From: Marthasterias glacialis
Taxonomy: Eukaryota > Echinodermata > Asteroidea > Forcipulatida > Asteriidae
Direction: 5' to 3'
NCBI GenBank assembly: GCA_911728455.2
Contig: OU452221.1
Coordinates: forward strand, 7,079,047 to 7,143,046
DNA: 64,000 nucleotides
Shown: piece after piece, positions 39,787-53,300 of the stretch
Layout: each line of letters begins with the position of its first letter
Numbering within the stretch: the first letter of the stretch is position 1
Program-made: the position numbers and the translations under genes
The notes under the pieces: model-generated
What the model was told of the DNA's origin: nothing
Databases searched by the model: none
What the model saw: the letters and a program-made list of their open reading frames with translations, nothing else

Positions 39787-40390
39787 TTAACCAGTTGGTG
39801 CTGGTTGATGTGTATGTACACCAAAATATTGTCCGAGCCAGCAAATGGGTGATGTGTAAACAAGCCATTGTGTAAAATCATAATACCAGAAAAAGGTCAC
39901 ACAGATATTTTTTTTTTCGGAGCGTGCTCACATACAAAGACGAAAGATGCAGTAGAATATTTCGTCGATTTTTGCCCATTGTGCAGGGGTTGTGTTATCC
40001 CCGATTCCAGACTTTTGTCTTTTTGTTCCCAAGAAGAGGATTATGTAGCATCAAGAGGCTTCCACCATTGTTCATTCATTGTATTTCGGCTCAGTGCAAG
40101 TAAGTCAGAGTGAACCGGTGATCCAGCCTTTGTTCTTGGTGTAGTACCAATATGCAGTAGCTCATGGCTGAGGTTTTGCAACTGACGGTGCTAGTATTTG
40201 ACATTTTCTCGATACAGAAAACCAAAATCCTGGTGCAATAAAGAGAATCTTTGTTCTGTTGGCTTTGTCGAGTAAACATTTCTTTTTGCCAGCAGTATTC
40301 TCAAAAAACATGTTTTCCGGCAATTCCAAGAAAATAATTTCGTCGGACTCGACGGGAAAAAATGGAAGATTCCCAGAGACAACTGGTCAA
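39787..40390 (+). mobile_element. piggyBac-like MITE (family E), copy 3
   Basis: TTAACCAGTTGGTGCTGG to GAGACAACTGGTCAA. The right TTAA has become TCAA. The interior has AGAGGCTTCCACCATTGTTC like the other copies. Confidence 0.8.
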
Positions 40391-41592
40391 GAGGGGAAAT
40401 GGCTGCACGTTTTAATGAAGAAGTTTAAAACCTATACACACATCATTATTAATCATCAGTCTCTGTCAAATTTGCAGTACAGTAGTAAAAAATTTTGCAA
40501 ATTTGTTTGACCTTTTTGTCCAACATTTTAAATGTACCCAATAGGCCTTATTATTTTTTACTGCAAGAGGGCACCCTTTGCGGCTAGATTGGGGGTCAGA
40601 CCAATGTGGTAAACCAGATGCAATTAGACTTCTAATAAAGCAGTTAATATACAGCTTTTGAGTGTTTTTTTATTGACAGTTTTACAATGTAATCAGTGTA
40701 AGAAATTTGCTTGGAAAATTTTTATTTTTAATGTTTTGAAATATTTTTGTATTTTCAAAATGGAATTAGTATTGCGCCCTCTTGCTGTCAAAAATACGGC
40801 CTATTGATTAAAGAGACGCTTGTCATTTTTTAACACTTTTATAAGGACTTTATCTTTTGGAAAATGAGTGCATCACAAAACTGAATCTGACCCTAAGAAT
40901 GAGAGCCTACTTAAAACATTTTAATATGCTGAGAGAAAAAAATGTTGACAAAATTTGCAAAATTTTAAAACATGGTCCTTACAGCAGCTCTTACTACATG
41001 TAAGTCTAAGGGACCTTATTACTATGTGTAGGTCTTCGTCTTTCTTTGAGGGCGCTGTGTGAGGATTCTATTTGCCTGGGTGTCCACATGGTTTAAAATG
41101 TTTCATTCGAAACCAGTTTTAGATATTAAAGCATTTATTTGAAATAACCTTATTTGATTAAATTGGAAACAATTTTTGGGGTTATAATGAGTGGAACCGT
41201 GTCAGTTGGACTCGACATCTCTTCCGAAATCTATCTGGTAAAATTAAGCAAACAAACTACACGTCAGGATACGGTTGCATTAAAATGCAAGCGTGTGGTG
41301 GCTAACAGAAACAAGGTTTTTTTTGTAGGCCGCCCCCTCCCCCCACTTAAAATATAGGGCTCCCCTCCCCCTTAGAATATAGGCCCCCCCTTTAGAATTG
41401 AAAACATCTATATCCCTCGAAGACGAAGTTTTGATTTAAAAGGACTCCACAGAAGTAGCTTCTCTGACATCTGAAGGAAGTAAGTTCCCATTGATTGCTG
41501 CCCTTGCCCTACAAGTTGTAGGAAAGAATCTGTAGCAGTTCTTTTTGTGATGTAGGGACTGGGGTGAGCCATGAATGAGTGAACAAAGCAAA

Positions 41593-42433
41593 TAGACCTT
41601 ATGCGTCTGATGTCATGAGTCCCATAGATTAATGTACCACAACGCCCTCAAAGAGGTCAAAACAGCTGTAAGTTTACTAAAGGAAAACGACTGTGCATAC
41701 CCTCATTAACCGTAACTCTTAGTCTTGGTCAAGTCTTGGTTATGTCCCCTAAGGTTTCTGGCCATCGGGAGGATCGCAGGGTTACAATTATCACAACTAA
41801 GGAAAATGAAGATGATATTCATGCCTCCTTGGTAGTGATCAATATCAATTGCAACCCTGCGGTGAATGGACTCATAAAGCAAGGTCAGTCCGGACATGGT
41901 CCTACATTCCTCCAAATGAGTTTCATCCTAAGCAGACGATCAATGACGAAACAAAGGTTACAATCACTGAGCACTGTTGATAAGTCGAAGCACAAGTAGA
42001 TTTGTGCATGTAAACCAACATCGCTAAAAAAAACTTTTTAAAATAAGATCATAAAATTGCAATGCCAGAAATCCCCACTCTGTCCCGTTAATAAATTGTT
42101 GAAAATTAAGACTAAGATGCAGCAAAATGAGACAGTTGATTTACTTTCAGTGTGTTTCTGTGAAAATGATAAATACTGCCAAAAATCGCAAACAGTTTTT
42201 CTTAGTTCAGCCTTTAGGGTAGTTGGGATGATCGTAACCCTCCATCCTCTCCGACCGTCGGGAGGATGGAGGGTTACGATCATCCCAACAACCTTCAGGA
42301 CCGTGTCAGTAGAGGGTATGCACAGCCATTTTCCTACAGTCTTACAGCTGTTTTGACCTCATTGAGGAATGAGGGCGCTGTTGTATCGATACTTAACTCT
42401 ATGAAACTCATGACTTCAGACGCATAAGGTCTA
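41593..42433. mobile_element. TA-flanked TIR transposon remnant, 841 bp
   Basis: Long inverted ends of ~115 bp: TAGACCTTATGCGTCTGATG at the left, CAGACGCATAAGGTCTA at the right, continuing through GCGCC CTC and AAAACAGCTGTAAG / CTTACAGCTGTTTT. No transposase frame. A single-ended relative is at 51307. Confidence 0.85.
42222..42289. repeat. Perfect-stem hairpin (CCCTCCATCC)
   Basis: GTTGGGATGATCGTAACCCT pairs with AGGGTTACGATCATCCCAAC, with CCATCCTC/GAGGATGG inside. It lies within the 841-bp element. The same core is at 45025 and, weaker, at 41744-41820. Confidence 0.85.
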
Positions 42434-44584
42434 TTACATTTTTTAAGGATCAACAGCCACTTTTTACACACATCATGTCGAAAAAGTAATTAGTATTAGT
42501 AACTTTATAAGAAAAATGTGTGCGTTTGATCATTCATGATTCGTCATTGAGTGAGAGAGAGGTATCGACTATCGAGATACATGTACAGCCACCATAGCCA
42601 GTCATACTCTCGGTCACAGAGCTAGAAACTAAAACAAAGTGTCAGTGAAAAAAATCTGTTCTTAGACCCAGTAACCTGGTGCTGGTGGTAACTGGGGCGC
42701 TCGAAACTGAAGACTGGGTCTAAAAACTCTAATCTGTTCATTTTGTTTTCAAGAAAACTAGGCCCATAAAAACCAGGCATGAACATATATTTGAGTCATC
42801 TAGAAACCAAGATTATAAACACTATCAGACTTACATTACTTCTTGAATAAGGAAAACAGTGCGAACTAGTCGGCAGAACGACTTTCTTTACACCTACCTA
42901 CATCATGGTGTCAACTGCTGCATTCACGTTGATCTTTTTTCGGTTGGACTCCATTTTTGTTATGAGGAATTTGCAGTGCCGTGTGGTGTGGCTTCCCTCG
43001 TACCCACGGAAACAAGTCAACTCGTACCCAAATCTGCTCGTAGCTATCGTTCATTTGGGGACGAGGCGAGTGGGCGAGTCCGGGCTGTGCAAAGAGGCTG
43101 TAGTCTTAGGTCAAGACGTTATTATGCAATGCAACAACCAGCTGTACCACTCACAGTCCACGAGTAGTGCAGAACATCCTGTGGTAAGACTATTAGGACA
43201 ATCGTGAGATGGTGGACCCCGGTTTTACTGGTTTTACGACCGTCCCGTCACAATAATGGAAGAAGGATGGTCACATCATCAGCGACTTACTGTCTTTTTG
43301 TTGTTGTAAATCACAAGTTCCCCGCATTAACTTCTGAAATAAGGCCACAGTTTCAAAAGCAGAACTGACCTGTTTTCAAAAATGTTGTCAATTAAATACC
43401 CATTAGCTATCTTGAGAATTATTTGACCCGCTTGCAAATAGTCCATCCCAGTTAATTCATTCATGAAATAAACCCGCAGGTCTTCGGTTTTAGTAGTACA
43501 CGGAAATTTGTAATTTATAGGCCCTAAACAAGCCCCTTTTCAGCGCTTTTCTGAGGTGTTGAGGTAAAACAAAAATACATTATGTGTAAATGATTTAAAC
43601 ACATTGAAATTACTACATAAAAGCTTATACAATTTAACATTTTATTCTGGTAGTTTTTAATCTCAAAAATCCAGATTTCAAATGGGGGGGGGGGCACCCG
43701 GGAGGCACGGACATCAGTTGCGACACTGAATCAAATTGAGGCAGAGGAACGTAGTGGCATGATGCTTGATCATAATGGAATCGGTCATCATTGTGTTGTA
43801 TTCCATTACTAAGCAGCCCCGATAAACTGCATGCAACTCATTCACTGAGAGAAGGCACATGGCACTATAAGTTTGCCTTAACTTTTTGCAAAGTCCGAAA
43901 GGGCACCAACGCTATAGGTGTATGGGGACTCTTTGGTATTGGGCGGATCAGAGAGGTTGATTTTGCCCAAAATTTTACATAGATAAAAACACAAGTACCA
44001 CTTTCTAATAAAAAGTACTTGTATTTTTTCTTCTTCTTGCCCGACTTTTCCCCACTCATATTTGCCCGAATTTTGGGGACAACTGCCAAATACAAGGCAT
44101 TATTAAGAAAAACACAACCTTGGGCAAAATAAGCTCGAACAAGAAACAAACACGATCCAAATTAAACTTTTTGAAAGTTTTTTCAGCGCGCAAGGTGGTT
44201 GTAATTTACCCCCTCTAACGGCCACAGTGACTCAATCGAATTGCGGGGCAACGAGTTAAACAACGACTACAAATTCACTGTTTTAGCCACGGTTGCTTTT
44301 CAGGCTTGATAAGTCTGAAAATATTGATTGATTGTCGTTTGGAACAACAAATCGACCAAGAATCTGGTACTCATTCCACAACTGTGCTCTAGTTGTTGAT
44401 GCTAGTTCAAAAAGTAGAGCTAGTGATGGGGATATCTCAGCGACCTTGCATTTTTTGGTGGGATAAACGTGCTATGTGTTGGCAGTAGCCACACATGTTT
44501 ACTCAGTACTGTTTCTCCTGTGAAATGTAAACAAACCAGCACATGACCAGCAGTCAGCACGGTTTTGTTTCATTGGTGAAAAAT

Positions 44585-44625
44585 CACACGCAACGTGCTC
44601 ACAAGCAATGGCTCAAGTAAGTAAA
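44585..44625 (+). promoter_or_regulatory. Possible TTC41 5' exon end
   Basis: ACAAGCAATGGCTCAA|GTAAGTAAA has a strong donor. Joined to an acceptor such as ATGTAG at 46701-46706 it would give a short upstream frame (ATG GCT CAA TGA). Speculative; no promoter element is recognised. Confidence 0.2.
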
Positions 44626-45024
44626 TCTGCTGAAATTTCAATCATGGACATTGTAAGTGTGGTTCCCTGATGTCGAGGTTTCTTTGAAATTTTCACTTTC
44701 AGTATCATGTGTTTATAATGCTACCCCGATATTAAATACAAATAGGGCAGTTCAAACAAGTTGGTAAAAACCCAATTTAATTTATTGCCAATATTCTAGA
44801 ATCCCTAAGTAAGTATAGAGAATGGGCTTTTTCTCTGTGCTAACACTACATGCAATGCCAGTGGAAGAAGTCCAACGTATCAGTGGTATTGCATTGGCAC
44901 TAGCTAGTATTATGAATTCGGATAAGTTTATGCTAATTGCTAGTCAATTAACAATTTTCTTCCTAAAACCTTTTTTTGTAGAGGAAAATTACAGCTTGCT
45001 GAGGGCATGCATGGGAAATGGTAG

Positions 45025-45099
45025 TTGCGATAATCGTAACCCTCCATCCTCCTGACGGTCAGAGACCTGAGGGAGGATGGAGGGTTACGATTATTGCAG
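45025..45099. repeat. Hairpin (CCCTCCATCC family)
   Basis: GATAATCGTAACCCTCCATC pairs with GATGGAGGGTTACGATTAT around GACGGTCAGAGACCTGAG. Same stem core as 42222-42289. Confidence 0.85.
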
Positions 45100-45284
45100 C
45101 TAGGGAAATGGTGAAGTCAGAGCAGAAATTTGTTCTCTTGAGTTGGACACACCAAGTGAAGTTTCACCAAGTGAAGTCCAGGAATGGACAGTATTTGGCA
45201 ATAAGTTACAACAGTAACAAGACAGTATTCTGCTTCTACTTCTACTGAGATACTTGTCAAAGCCTGTTCAGCATCTAGACAAGG

Positions 45285-45552
45285 GTACCAGAAAACACCA
45301 TGCCAGAAACACCAGGGCGAACCCCTTCTCTTAGCGATAAGTGTTCTGGGTTCTTTTACGTGCATAAATAGATCTTAATACAACACACAAGACCTACAGC
45401 TTTATGTCCCATCTGAAGGACGAAGCAATAATGTTTAAGTGTCTTGCTTAAAGGACACAAGTGTCAATACCAGGTCCCGAACTCACACTCTGCTGATCAG
45501 AAACACCAGAGCTTGAGTCCAGTGCCCTTAACCGCTCTACCACGACACGCCA
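45285..45552 (-). mobile_element. SINE family 1
   Basis: Minus strand: head GGCGTGTCGTGGTAGAGCGG, TGATCAGCAGAGTGTGAG, the body, and AAGAGAAGGGGTTCGCCC. A 12-bp AATAGATCTTAA stretch interrupts the CATTACACAACAC block. Confidence 0.75.
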
Positions 45553-46773
45553 TAGGTAGGAATGGGCAGTGTTTGGCAAGAGGTTAACAGACAGTATTTG
45601 GCAAGGATCAACACTTTCAGCCGTGATCACCCAAAAATCACAAATTCTTTTAAGTAAAGTTAATGGTTTAACGCAAAGTTAAACACACAAAAAGGTGTTA
45701 TTAAATCTGAGACACAAGTAATTTTTGTTTTGTTTTTATTATTATTTTTTTAAATCTAGAACCGTCTTTATAGAGGGTAACCCATCAAAACTTACATCAA
45801 AAGTTACAATATAGAAAAACAATATCAAAACTATGAAATAAGAGAGACACTATTCTAAGGTGCTAAGTTATATGCATGTTTACAAAATTCAAAATTAAAT
45901 CTCAATTAAAATTTATTTGAAAAATTGCTTCTTGTAAATGTTAGGATGATGAAGTGTTACGAATCCTTATAATCACAGATAATTAAGAAAGCAATCAAAC
46001 AAAATTGTAAAAGACAAAATTCTGATAAAAACTCAAATCATCTGTACAGCGTCTAATTGGCAGCGCAACGGCAAGGCGCGTAATAAGATGCATGCTTAAA
46101 GCGCAGACACTTTTTGGCCATGTTGGCAAGGTTCCTTCAACAACGTGATGTCATAGACACATGACCAATCAGACCACAGTATGCTAATGAGCAGATGCTA
46201 TTTAGCAGGGGATAGTTTTTGGCATGACACAGGAACTAGGAAAAATGACAATAATGAGATTCAATATTCAGGGTTGCTGTACTTACTGAAACAACATTGC
46301 ACAATCAAAGGAAATGTGGTGTAAAAAGGATTGCCTTCCCACCAGATAATGAATAACCTTGGGGTTCTGTAGTCACTCAGTCCATTGAGTAATGCGTTGG
46401 CAGGTGCCAGGAAGTGAATCAGAATTGTTTAAGTGAATAACAAAGTAAAACGAGACCTGGGAAAAGAAATTTATGTAATCGCAGATTTCAAGTCTGCTAC
46501 AAACGTGGGCTGAAACTGTTTTGAGACTTTCCATTCTGAAATCATTGTCTTGGAAACTTTTGTTTTGAAGTTTGGCATCAAGAAAACAGCACATTTTTCT
46601 TATTGATTATAATATAATATAGTTCATGCCACCTGTTGTTATTTTGAGACTTTGTTTATAAAGTGCATTGACCTGGTGAAAAATTCTTGCTTTTAAATTG
46701 ATGTAGTGATGCATCTCTGCTGAGAACGCTGATAATGAAGGACCTCTGAGTTGAATCTACTCAACCTACCACA

Positions 46774-47376
46774 ATGGGTAAGCCAGAGAGATCGCTCAAG
46801 CGAAGCTTCAGCAGCGTCCGACGCCAGATCTCCTTTCGCCAGCCAATCCGACCTTTCATCTCCTCAACATTTGTCGACTTCTTCGAGGAGCGAGACCACC
46901 TCGTCAAGCGGGTCTTCCCCCAGCTCAACAGTCTCTGCCATGAGCGTGGCACCCACTTCAGTCCGATCGACCTACGCTGGGGTATCAACGAGGAGCAGTC
47001 GCAGTCTGGGAACGTGATCTCCCTGTGCCTCGACTACATCAACTCCTGCAGTCCCTTCTTCATCTGCCTCCTCGGGGAGCGTTATGGTTCCCATCGACCC
47101 ATCGATGCAGAGTTGCTCTCGACCGGCACAAACCTGGACAGCATCAAGGAGGAACACATCAATTGGCTGGATAAAAACTACCGTGTCGCTGCTGCCAACG
47201 GGCACAGCTGGATCCTTCAGGAAGCGTATCAGTGCTGTAGTATTACAGAGCTAGAGATCATACAGGCTGCGTATCTGAATGACAGCCAGTACTCTAGGTT
47301 TTACTTCAGGGATGTTCGACACATTGAGGATAAATTCACTGATCTGAACGATGTAGAGAGAGCGGAGAAACTTAAG
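46774..47376 (+). CDS. TTC41: TTC41-like exon 1 (DUF4062)
   Basis: The ATG at 46774 has A at -3 and an in-frame TGA at 46747-46749, fixing the start. 201 codons. FISSTFVDFFEERD, PIDLRWGINEEQ, SLCLDYINSCSPFFICLLGE. Ends AAG|GTAACT in phase 0. Coding GC is clearly higher than the flanks. Confidence 0.93.
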
Positions 47377-50300
47377 GTAACTGTTGATTTAACCAGTTGG
47401 CGCCGGATGACCTGTTGACACGCAAATGTTTCCCCCTAGAATTTGACATTTTCTTGGTCCAGGAAAAAAAACGGACTATCCAATATAAGATGATCTTTGT
47501 TCTCTTGGCATTGTCATGTCGGGGTTTCTTTGTGCCAGCGGTACCCTCAAAGAAAAAAAGGTTACGGCAATTCTGCCAAAAAGAATCCCGCCAGGGGGAC
47601 GTGAAAAAAAAAAAAAAAAAAAGAATCTCGGCGGCAACTGGTTAAGCCCTCTGGCCTCAGCTGTATAGACCTTTCTTTTGCAATGCCGCAGCCTAAGGTT
47701 TTTTGGCTAAAAAAAAAATGCCTTTTTCGAGTAAATGTCATCTTTTGTGAAACAGCTAAAACTATACTTGTTACTTGCTTATTTGCTCATTGTAATCAAG
47801 TCAACTTCCTGTAAGGAATTTGACATGCAACATTCCCTTGAGTGACAGCTGTAACATCTTTTATTTTCAGGTGTACCGTTGCGAGAATGAAGAGGTTGAA
47901 ATGCGAGTACGGGACCTCAAGAGAAGAATCGTCAACAAGGGTCTACCAGTGAGATTCTTCAGGACAGTGGAGGAGTTGGGTGAGAAGGTCCTGGAGGATT
48001 GGCAGTTCATTATAAACCAGATGTACCCACCATTGCAAGATTTTACTACTGATGTTGGTATGTACCCAATACAAGCCGTCAAAGACCATTACATGGCCCA
48101 GGCCTTGACCCACGGCACCCATGGCAATTGCCGTGGTGCCCTGTGCTTTTGCTGTGGTGCCCTTTACAAAGTTCCAATACAAATTTACATTTTCCTCATA
48201 GAAGCTCCCCTTACCAGAGGAAAATTTCCATGCCCTTTCAAGAGCAAAGTTTGAGGCCTGATGGCCTGATGATCACTGAACAGGAACGAGCAGTCACGAA
48301 GCTCGGTATTGGATTGGCTACCAAAGCTTACCAAAATAATAAGCAATCCCAGACTGTTGAAGTGAATGACTGTATTGACCTCTTTTATATATGGTGTCGC
48401 AAGCTCAAACAGTGCCCTCAACTGAGGTGAAAGAATTGTTCATTCATTGTTTGACTTCAGTAATGGCGACCTATGCACAGGGTCTATTGTATGACACTTA
48501 AAGTTATCATAAACTGAGAAAAATTTCATAGAGCTGCTTAAGCAGAAATATTGCTGAACAATTTTCTGCTTAGTGAAAATGAGCAGGACACCAGTCACAA
48601 ATTGAGCAAGTAACATGGTGTTTTGGCTGGTATTCTTAGTCTGGTAAGCATATTTTTGTTTGTGTTTAGCTACTCTTTGTGCTGTAGCAGTTCTATGAAA
48701 TTGGGCCCTGGTCAAAACAAAAACTACAGTTATTAGGAACCGCACATTTGTTAACTGAACATAAATTATCCTTCAGCAAAAATACACGATTTTTGCAACA
48801 TTTTGGGCGTCGAAAACCAAAAATATTACCATACCCCCAAGGAAATGCTAGTCAACAAAATGTCTTCCGTACAATCTCCCAAAGGGAATGCCCTTTTAGT
48901 ACCTTAATTGAATCTCTCTCCGGAAACCCCCCCCCCACAAAAAAACAACAACAAACAAACAAACGAACAAAAAACAAAAAAACAAAACAAAAACAAAAAA
49001 ACAACAGGTTTGTGAAAAAGGACATTTCAGCTTCTCTTATGGCTCATTTAAACTGGTTATTTTACATTTTTATTAGATGGTGAGCTATTTCGTGAGTGGG
49101 CAGCGCATGAAGCCTATGCAGAAACTAGACGCCGTGTCTTCGTCCAGACCCCTAATATTTACGATCTGTATGAGAAGCTTGATGACCAGGGAATTAAGGC
49201 TCTCACTGATTGTACTCAAGAAGACGGGAAATTGCAGCAAGTGAATTCTGCCGCTACGAGGGGAAAGTAAGATCTGCTTGGCATACTCTATGGGTGTGCT
49301 TTTACAGGTTGTTTTATATATATGGATACTCGGATTTAAATCAAAGTTTTGATAATTAACCAGTTGCCGCTGGGATTCTTTTTTTTTTTTTTTGTCCTGT
49401 CCCCCTGGCGGGATTCTTTTAGTGGAATTGGCAAATCTTGTTTCTTTGGATTACATAAAAACTGCCTCTCAATGGTCACAAAATACGAGTATATTTACAC
49501 TCTCTTTTTTGTCCTTGTGTGGGTGAATTGAAGGGTTAGACGGTTGTGCGTGGTCTGCGCATGTTCCGCAGTTGAATATTTTCAGGCAACCTTCGGTCCG
49601 GTGGTCCGAAATTACATAATGTCATCTTAAGACGGCTTCCGTTATCCAGGCAGGGGAAACATTTGCGATTAAACTGGTCATCCGGCCCCAACTGGTTCTT
49701 TAAAGGCATTGCATACGTTTGGTAATGACTCCGAAAATTTATGGCAATAAAAACTTACTTGGTAAGAAGTACAGCAGCTCTGGACAGTATAATGCATTTT
49801 GAGAAACTTTTTTCACTTTGAAGTACTGCGGTTATGGAAAAATATATCAGTTTTCATCCCCAAAGATTTGAATCTGAGAAGCGTTATGGCCGTAACGCTT
49901 CTCAGAATGTGTATTCCAATGACGGATACTTCTTCATCGTGAACACAACCGCTCCAGATTTTTGGCAACATCTCAAAAACGCTGCCACCATTTGAAATGA
50001 AATTTTCACAGGTTAGTTTTATGGTATATATCTACAATTAGATAGGTTTAAAACAGACACTAGGCTCCAACTACCAAACGTATGCATCTCCTTTAAGAGA
50101 CTAATCGTCCACCAACTCTCCCAAAACCCTCAACAACAAAAGTCAAACTTACTAAACCTCTAGTACATCAACTGAAAACCAAAATGGGCAAATTTACAAT
50201 ATGGTTCACCTAACCCCTGTGTACTGTTGTTTAAAGTATTTCTTCGTGAAGACTCTTACAAGAAATGGCCCAAATGTTTTTTTGTTATTCTTTTATAACC

Positions 50301-53300
50301 TTTAGGGCTTAAACAGTATTAGTCACCAATCTTTTGTCAACAAATTGTAATTTGTTTTTAATAAAAGCATTTCTTCATGAAGTACTTCATGAGAAACGCT
50401 TGGCATAACACATTAATGTTTACAGTTTTTGAAACCACATAAAAAAAAAAATGGGTTGGCAGATATAAGACTTGAAGTGTCACTTTTTGAATTTTGTTCT
50501 TAGCACTACACTTTCTGTTCCAACAGACAACCTGAGCAACCCAGGGCTGTTTCAGTTTTGACCCTGGTCGGGGAGCGAGGCTGCGGGAAGACGGCCATTG
50601 TTGCTAACTGGGTTAAACACTTCAGGACGGAGTACCCTGGACTCAAGGTCATTTCGCATTTTGTAGGGAGCAGCGCCCTCAGTGCTGACATTACAAGTTT
50701 CTTACGGAGGGTCACGTACGAGCTGCGAGGAGAATTCGTTGGTAAGAAATTCAATAGAGTTCATGTAGCTTGTCGTGGCCGAGTGGTCTAGAGCATTGAA
50801 CTCGAGTTCTGATGGCCAGGTGTGGGTTCAAATCCCAATCTTGACAATCTTGACACTTGTATTCTTGAGCAATACACAATTGGTTCTCGTCACCCAGGAG
50901 TAAATGGGTATGTTAAGAAATGTACAAAAAGTTTTGTACAGAATTCCGAGTTTAACTTCAGTCATCTTCCGTACTGCAACTCTCGCTGTTCACGACTCTG
51001 GAATGACAGCATTTACAGCGCCCTCTATAGTTAATCAGAGCTCATATTTTCAATCTTTACATCCTAGATAATAATCTCATGTCCTCAAACTGGATTTTTT
51101 CTCAACAGGTACACAGAATGAATCATCCAACGATGCCGAAGACATGTCTAACTTCCACCATATCTGTGAGGCATTCATTGCCTCGGTTGGCATGGGACCG
51201 TGCGTACTGGTACTCGACGGTATTGATGAACTGAGTGGCACCCTTGGGCAGAGTATGCACCAGGTAAGAGAAGAAACACTCATGTCTAAGCAGTAATGGC
51301 GGATAATAGACCTTGTGGGTCTGACGTCATGAGTTCCATAGAGATATGTACAACAGCGCCCTCAATGAGGTCAAAATGGCCGTAAGTTTGCTGTGGGAAA
51401 ATGGCTGTGCATACCATCTACATTAAATGGGATAGTTCCTGTGAGGGTTTTCCATTGCATAGCACAACAAAATGTACACAAAATCAGTTGCTACTCAAAA
51501 TTCATCAATTTGCTACTCAATAGTAGCATTCAGTGTGCACAAAACATACATGTTCAGACTAAATATTTTGCTATTCAAATTTACTGGACCAAAATCGTTC
51601 CTTGGTAGATACCTACAAAAATGAGGTCTTAAAAGATTAATTACATTGCACTTCTAATGTCCTAATATTAATCTTCTGTAGAAACTGACTGACAACCCCT
51701 TTGACTTCAGCTAACATAATCAACTCGTTGTATTCTACCAATTTACTCAAATCTTTTGCCAGTAGTGAATTTTACATTTCATGGAATAGACCGGTCCATT
51801 AAACCTGGTCCCCATACGTGTTGACCGATCACAGGCTTGGGTACGCCAACGAAAGTCCGACAAAAGTCCAACACGATAAAAATCCTATTGGAAAATGTAA
51901 ACATGCGTGCGTGAACTTATAGCGTGCGCATTCATGTCTTGCAGTGTGGCTTTGAAGAGATGCATATTGTGCTGTGAATGGTCAATAAGTTTAGGGGCGG
52001 GCTTAATGGGTCGGTCTATTGCCAGAGTCTTTTTTGCTCTTGTACAGTTGTTACACAGATCAGGTTTCTGTAATCAAATCTGATTTTTAATTTCTTTTTT
52101 TATTTCAAAATTAATTTTAAGTTTTCAAAAATGAGATTGATTTTCTCCGTCCTCAGGTGAAAGAGATGTCATGGCTGCCAGAGAAGCTGCCCCCACAGTG
52201 CAAGATCGTCCTGACGACCGTCCGCTCGGACCTAACCTACAAGTCCCTGGCCCAGCGCAAGGACACTCAAGTCCTCCTGGTGCCTCTCTTTACGGACAGA
52301 GGCCAGAAGTCGTCCATGGTGACGGAGAATCTAGCCATACACTGTAAATGTCTGGACGAGGTGCAGTTGCAGAAGGTCGTGACCTCCAAACTGAGTGACC
52401 GGCCGCTGTTTTTATCCATCCTGGCCAATGAGCTGAGGGTGAGGGGGACGTATGGAAATCTTGACAAGGTAGGGATTTTGCAGTCTGATCGAACTGTTTA
52501 CAAATAAATTAAGTAGCCGAACAGCCACTTCTCTCCCCGCCCTCATGGGATCCACCACACAATACACTTCCAGTTCCCGCCTTTACAACCCAATGCATCC
52601 GCAGCATCCACGGCTCACCGCATTCCCCCATATAAGTCACAGGGCCAGTTGGATCCCTGCAGTCTCCCGACGACGGACAGAGTATACTCTCCAAAATGTT
52701 GAGTCAACCGGTTTCTTTTGGAACCAAATATACTCAAAAGAGATTTAAACCACATGGTGTCACCGCAAATCCTTGCTTTATTTATTAAATTAAGAGCTGT
52801 TCTCAATGTAGTTTTTAAAAGAAGGAAGATTTGTGGGATATTTTCAGAGAAAAATAGTTATTTTTATTGTAAAAGCTTACTTGTTATAAATTTGGTAGTT
52901 AGTTTCAAGCTCATTTTTGAGACTTGAACCTGAGATCTCTGAATTTTTCAGTGAATGTTTTTGCTGGTTTCAGTTTTTGTTTTAGAATCCTGGGGTCTCC
53001 AAATTTTACCGGTGTCCGTCTGAGACCTACAGAAGCTGAAAGTTACCATCCGCGTTTCCATATTTCTGTGCTTAATTGGTGTATAGACAGACATAAAACT
53101 TTGGTAGTTTAAACATGTCTGTTCAAGCTCTCACACCAGAAGAAGACGTCTTTCCAATTTGCTTTATCTGGTTTTGACGACCCATGACCATATATCATGG
53201 AAACCTGATACAGCAAATCGGAATGACGTCTTTTTACAATATAAAAGACATCTTAAAAATTATCTAAAGTTTTACGTCTTTTTGCGGTAGTTTAGCTTGG

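Larger units (their letters stand above)
33139..46773. other. Divergent intergenic region, no gene recognised
   Basis: 13.6 kb between the first coding exons of the PTPDC1-like and TTC41-like genes. It should hold both promoters and any 5' noncoding exons. About half is identifiable MITE or SINE sequence. Stretches at 33200-34480, 35000-35700, 42440-43680 and 45750-46700 show nothing I can name. Open frames of 60-102 codons (e.g. 42859-43207) look random. Confidence 0.6.

Noticed and set aside
42859-43207. Overlapping ~100-codon plus-strand frames
   Set aside because: Two frames over the same bases, neither with family resemblance; chance frames in GC-richer DNA.
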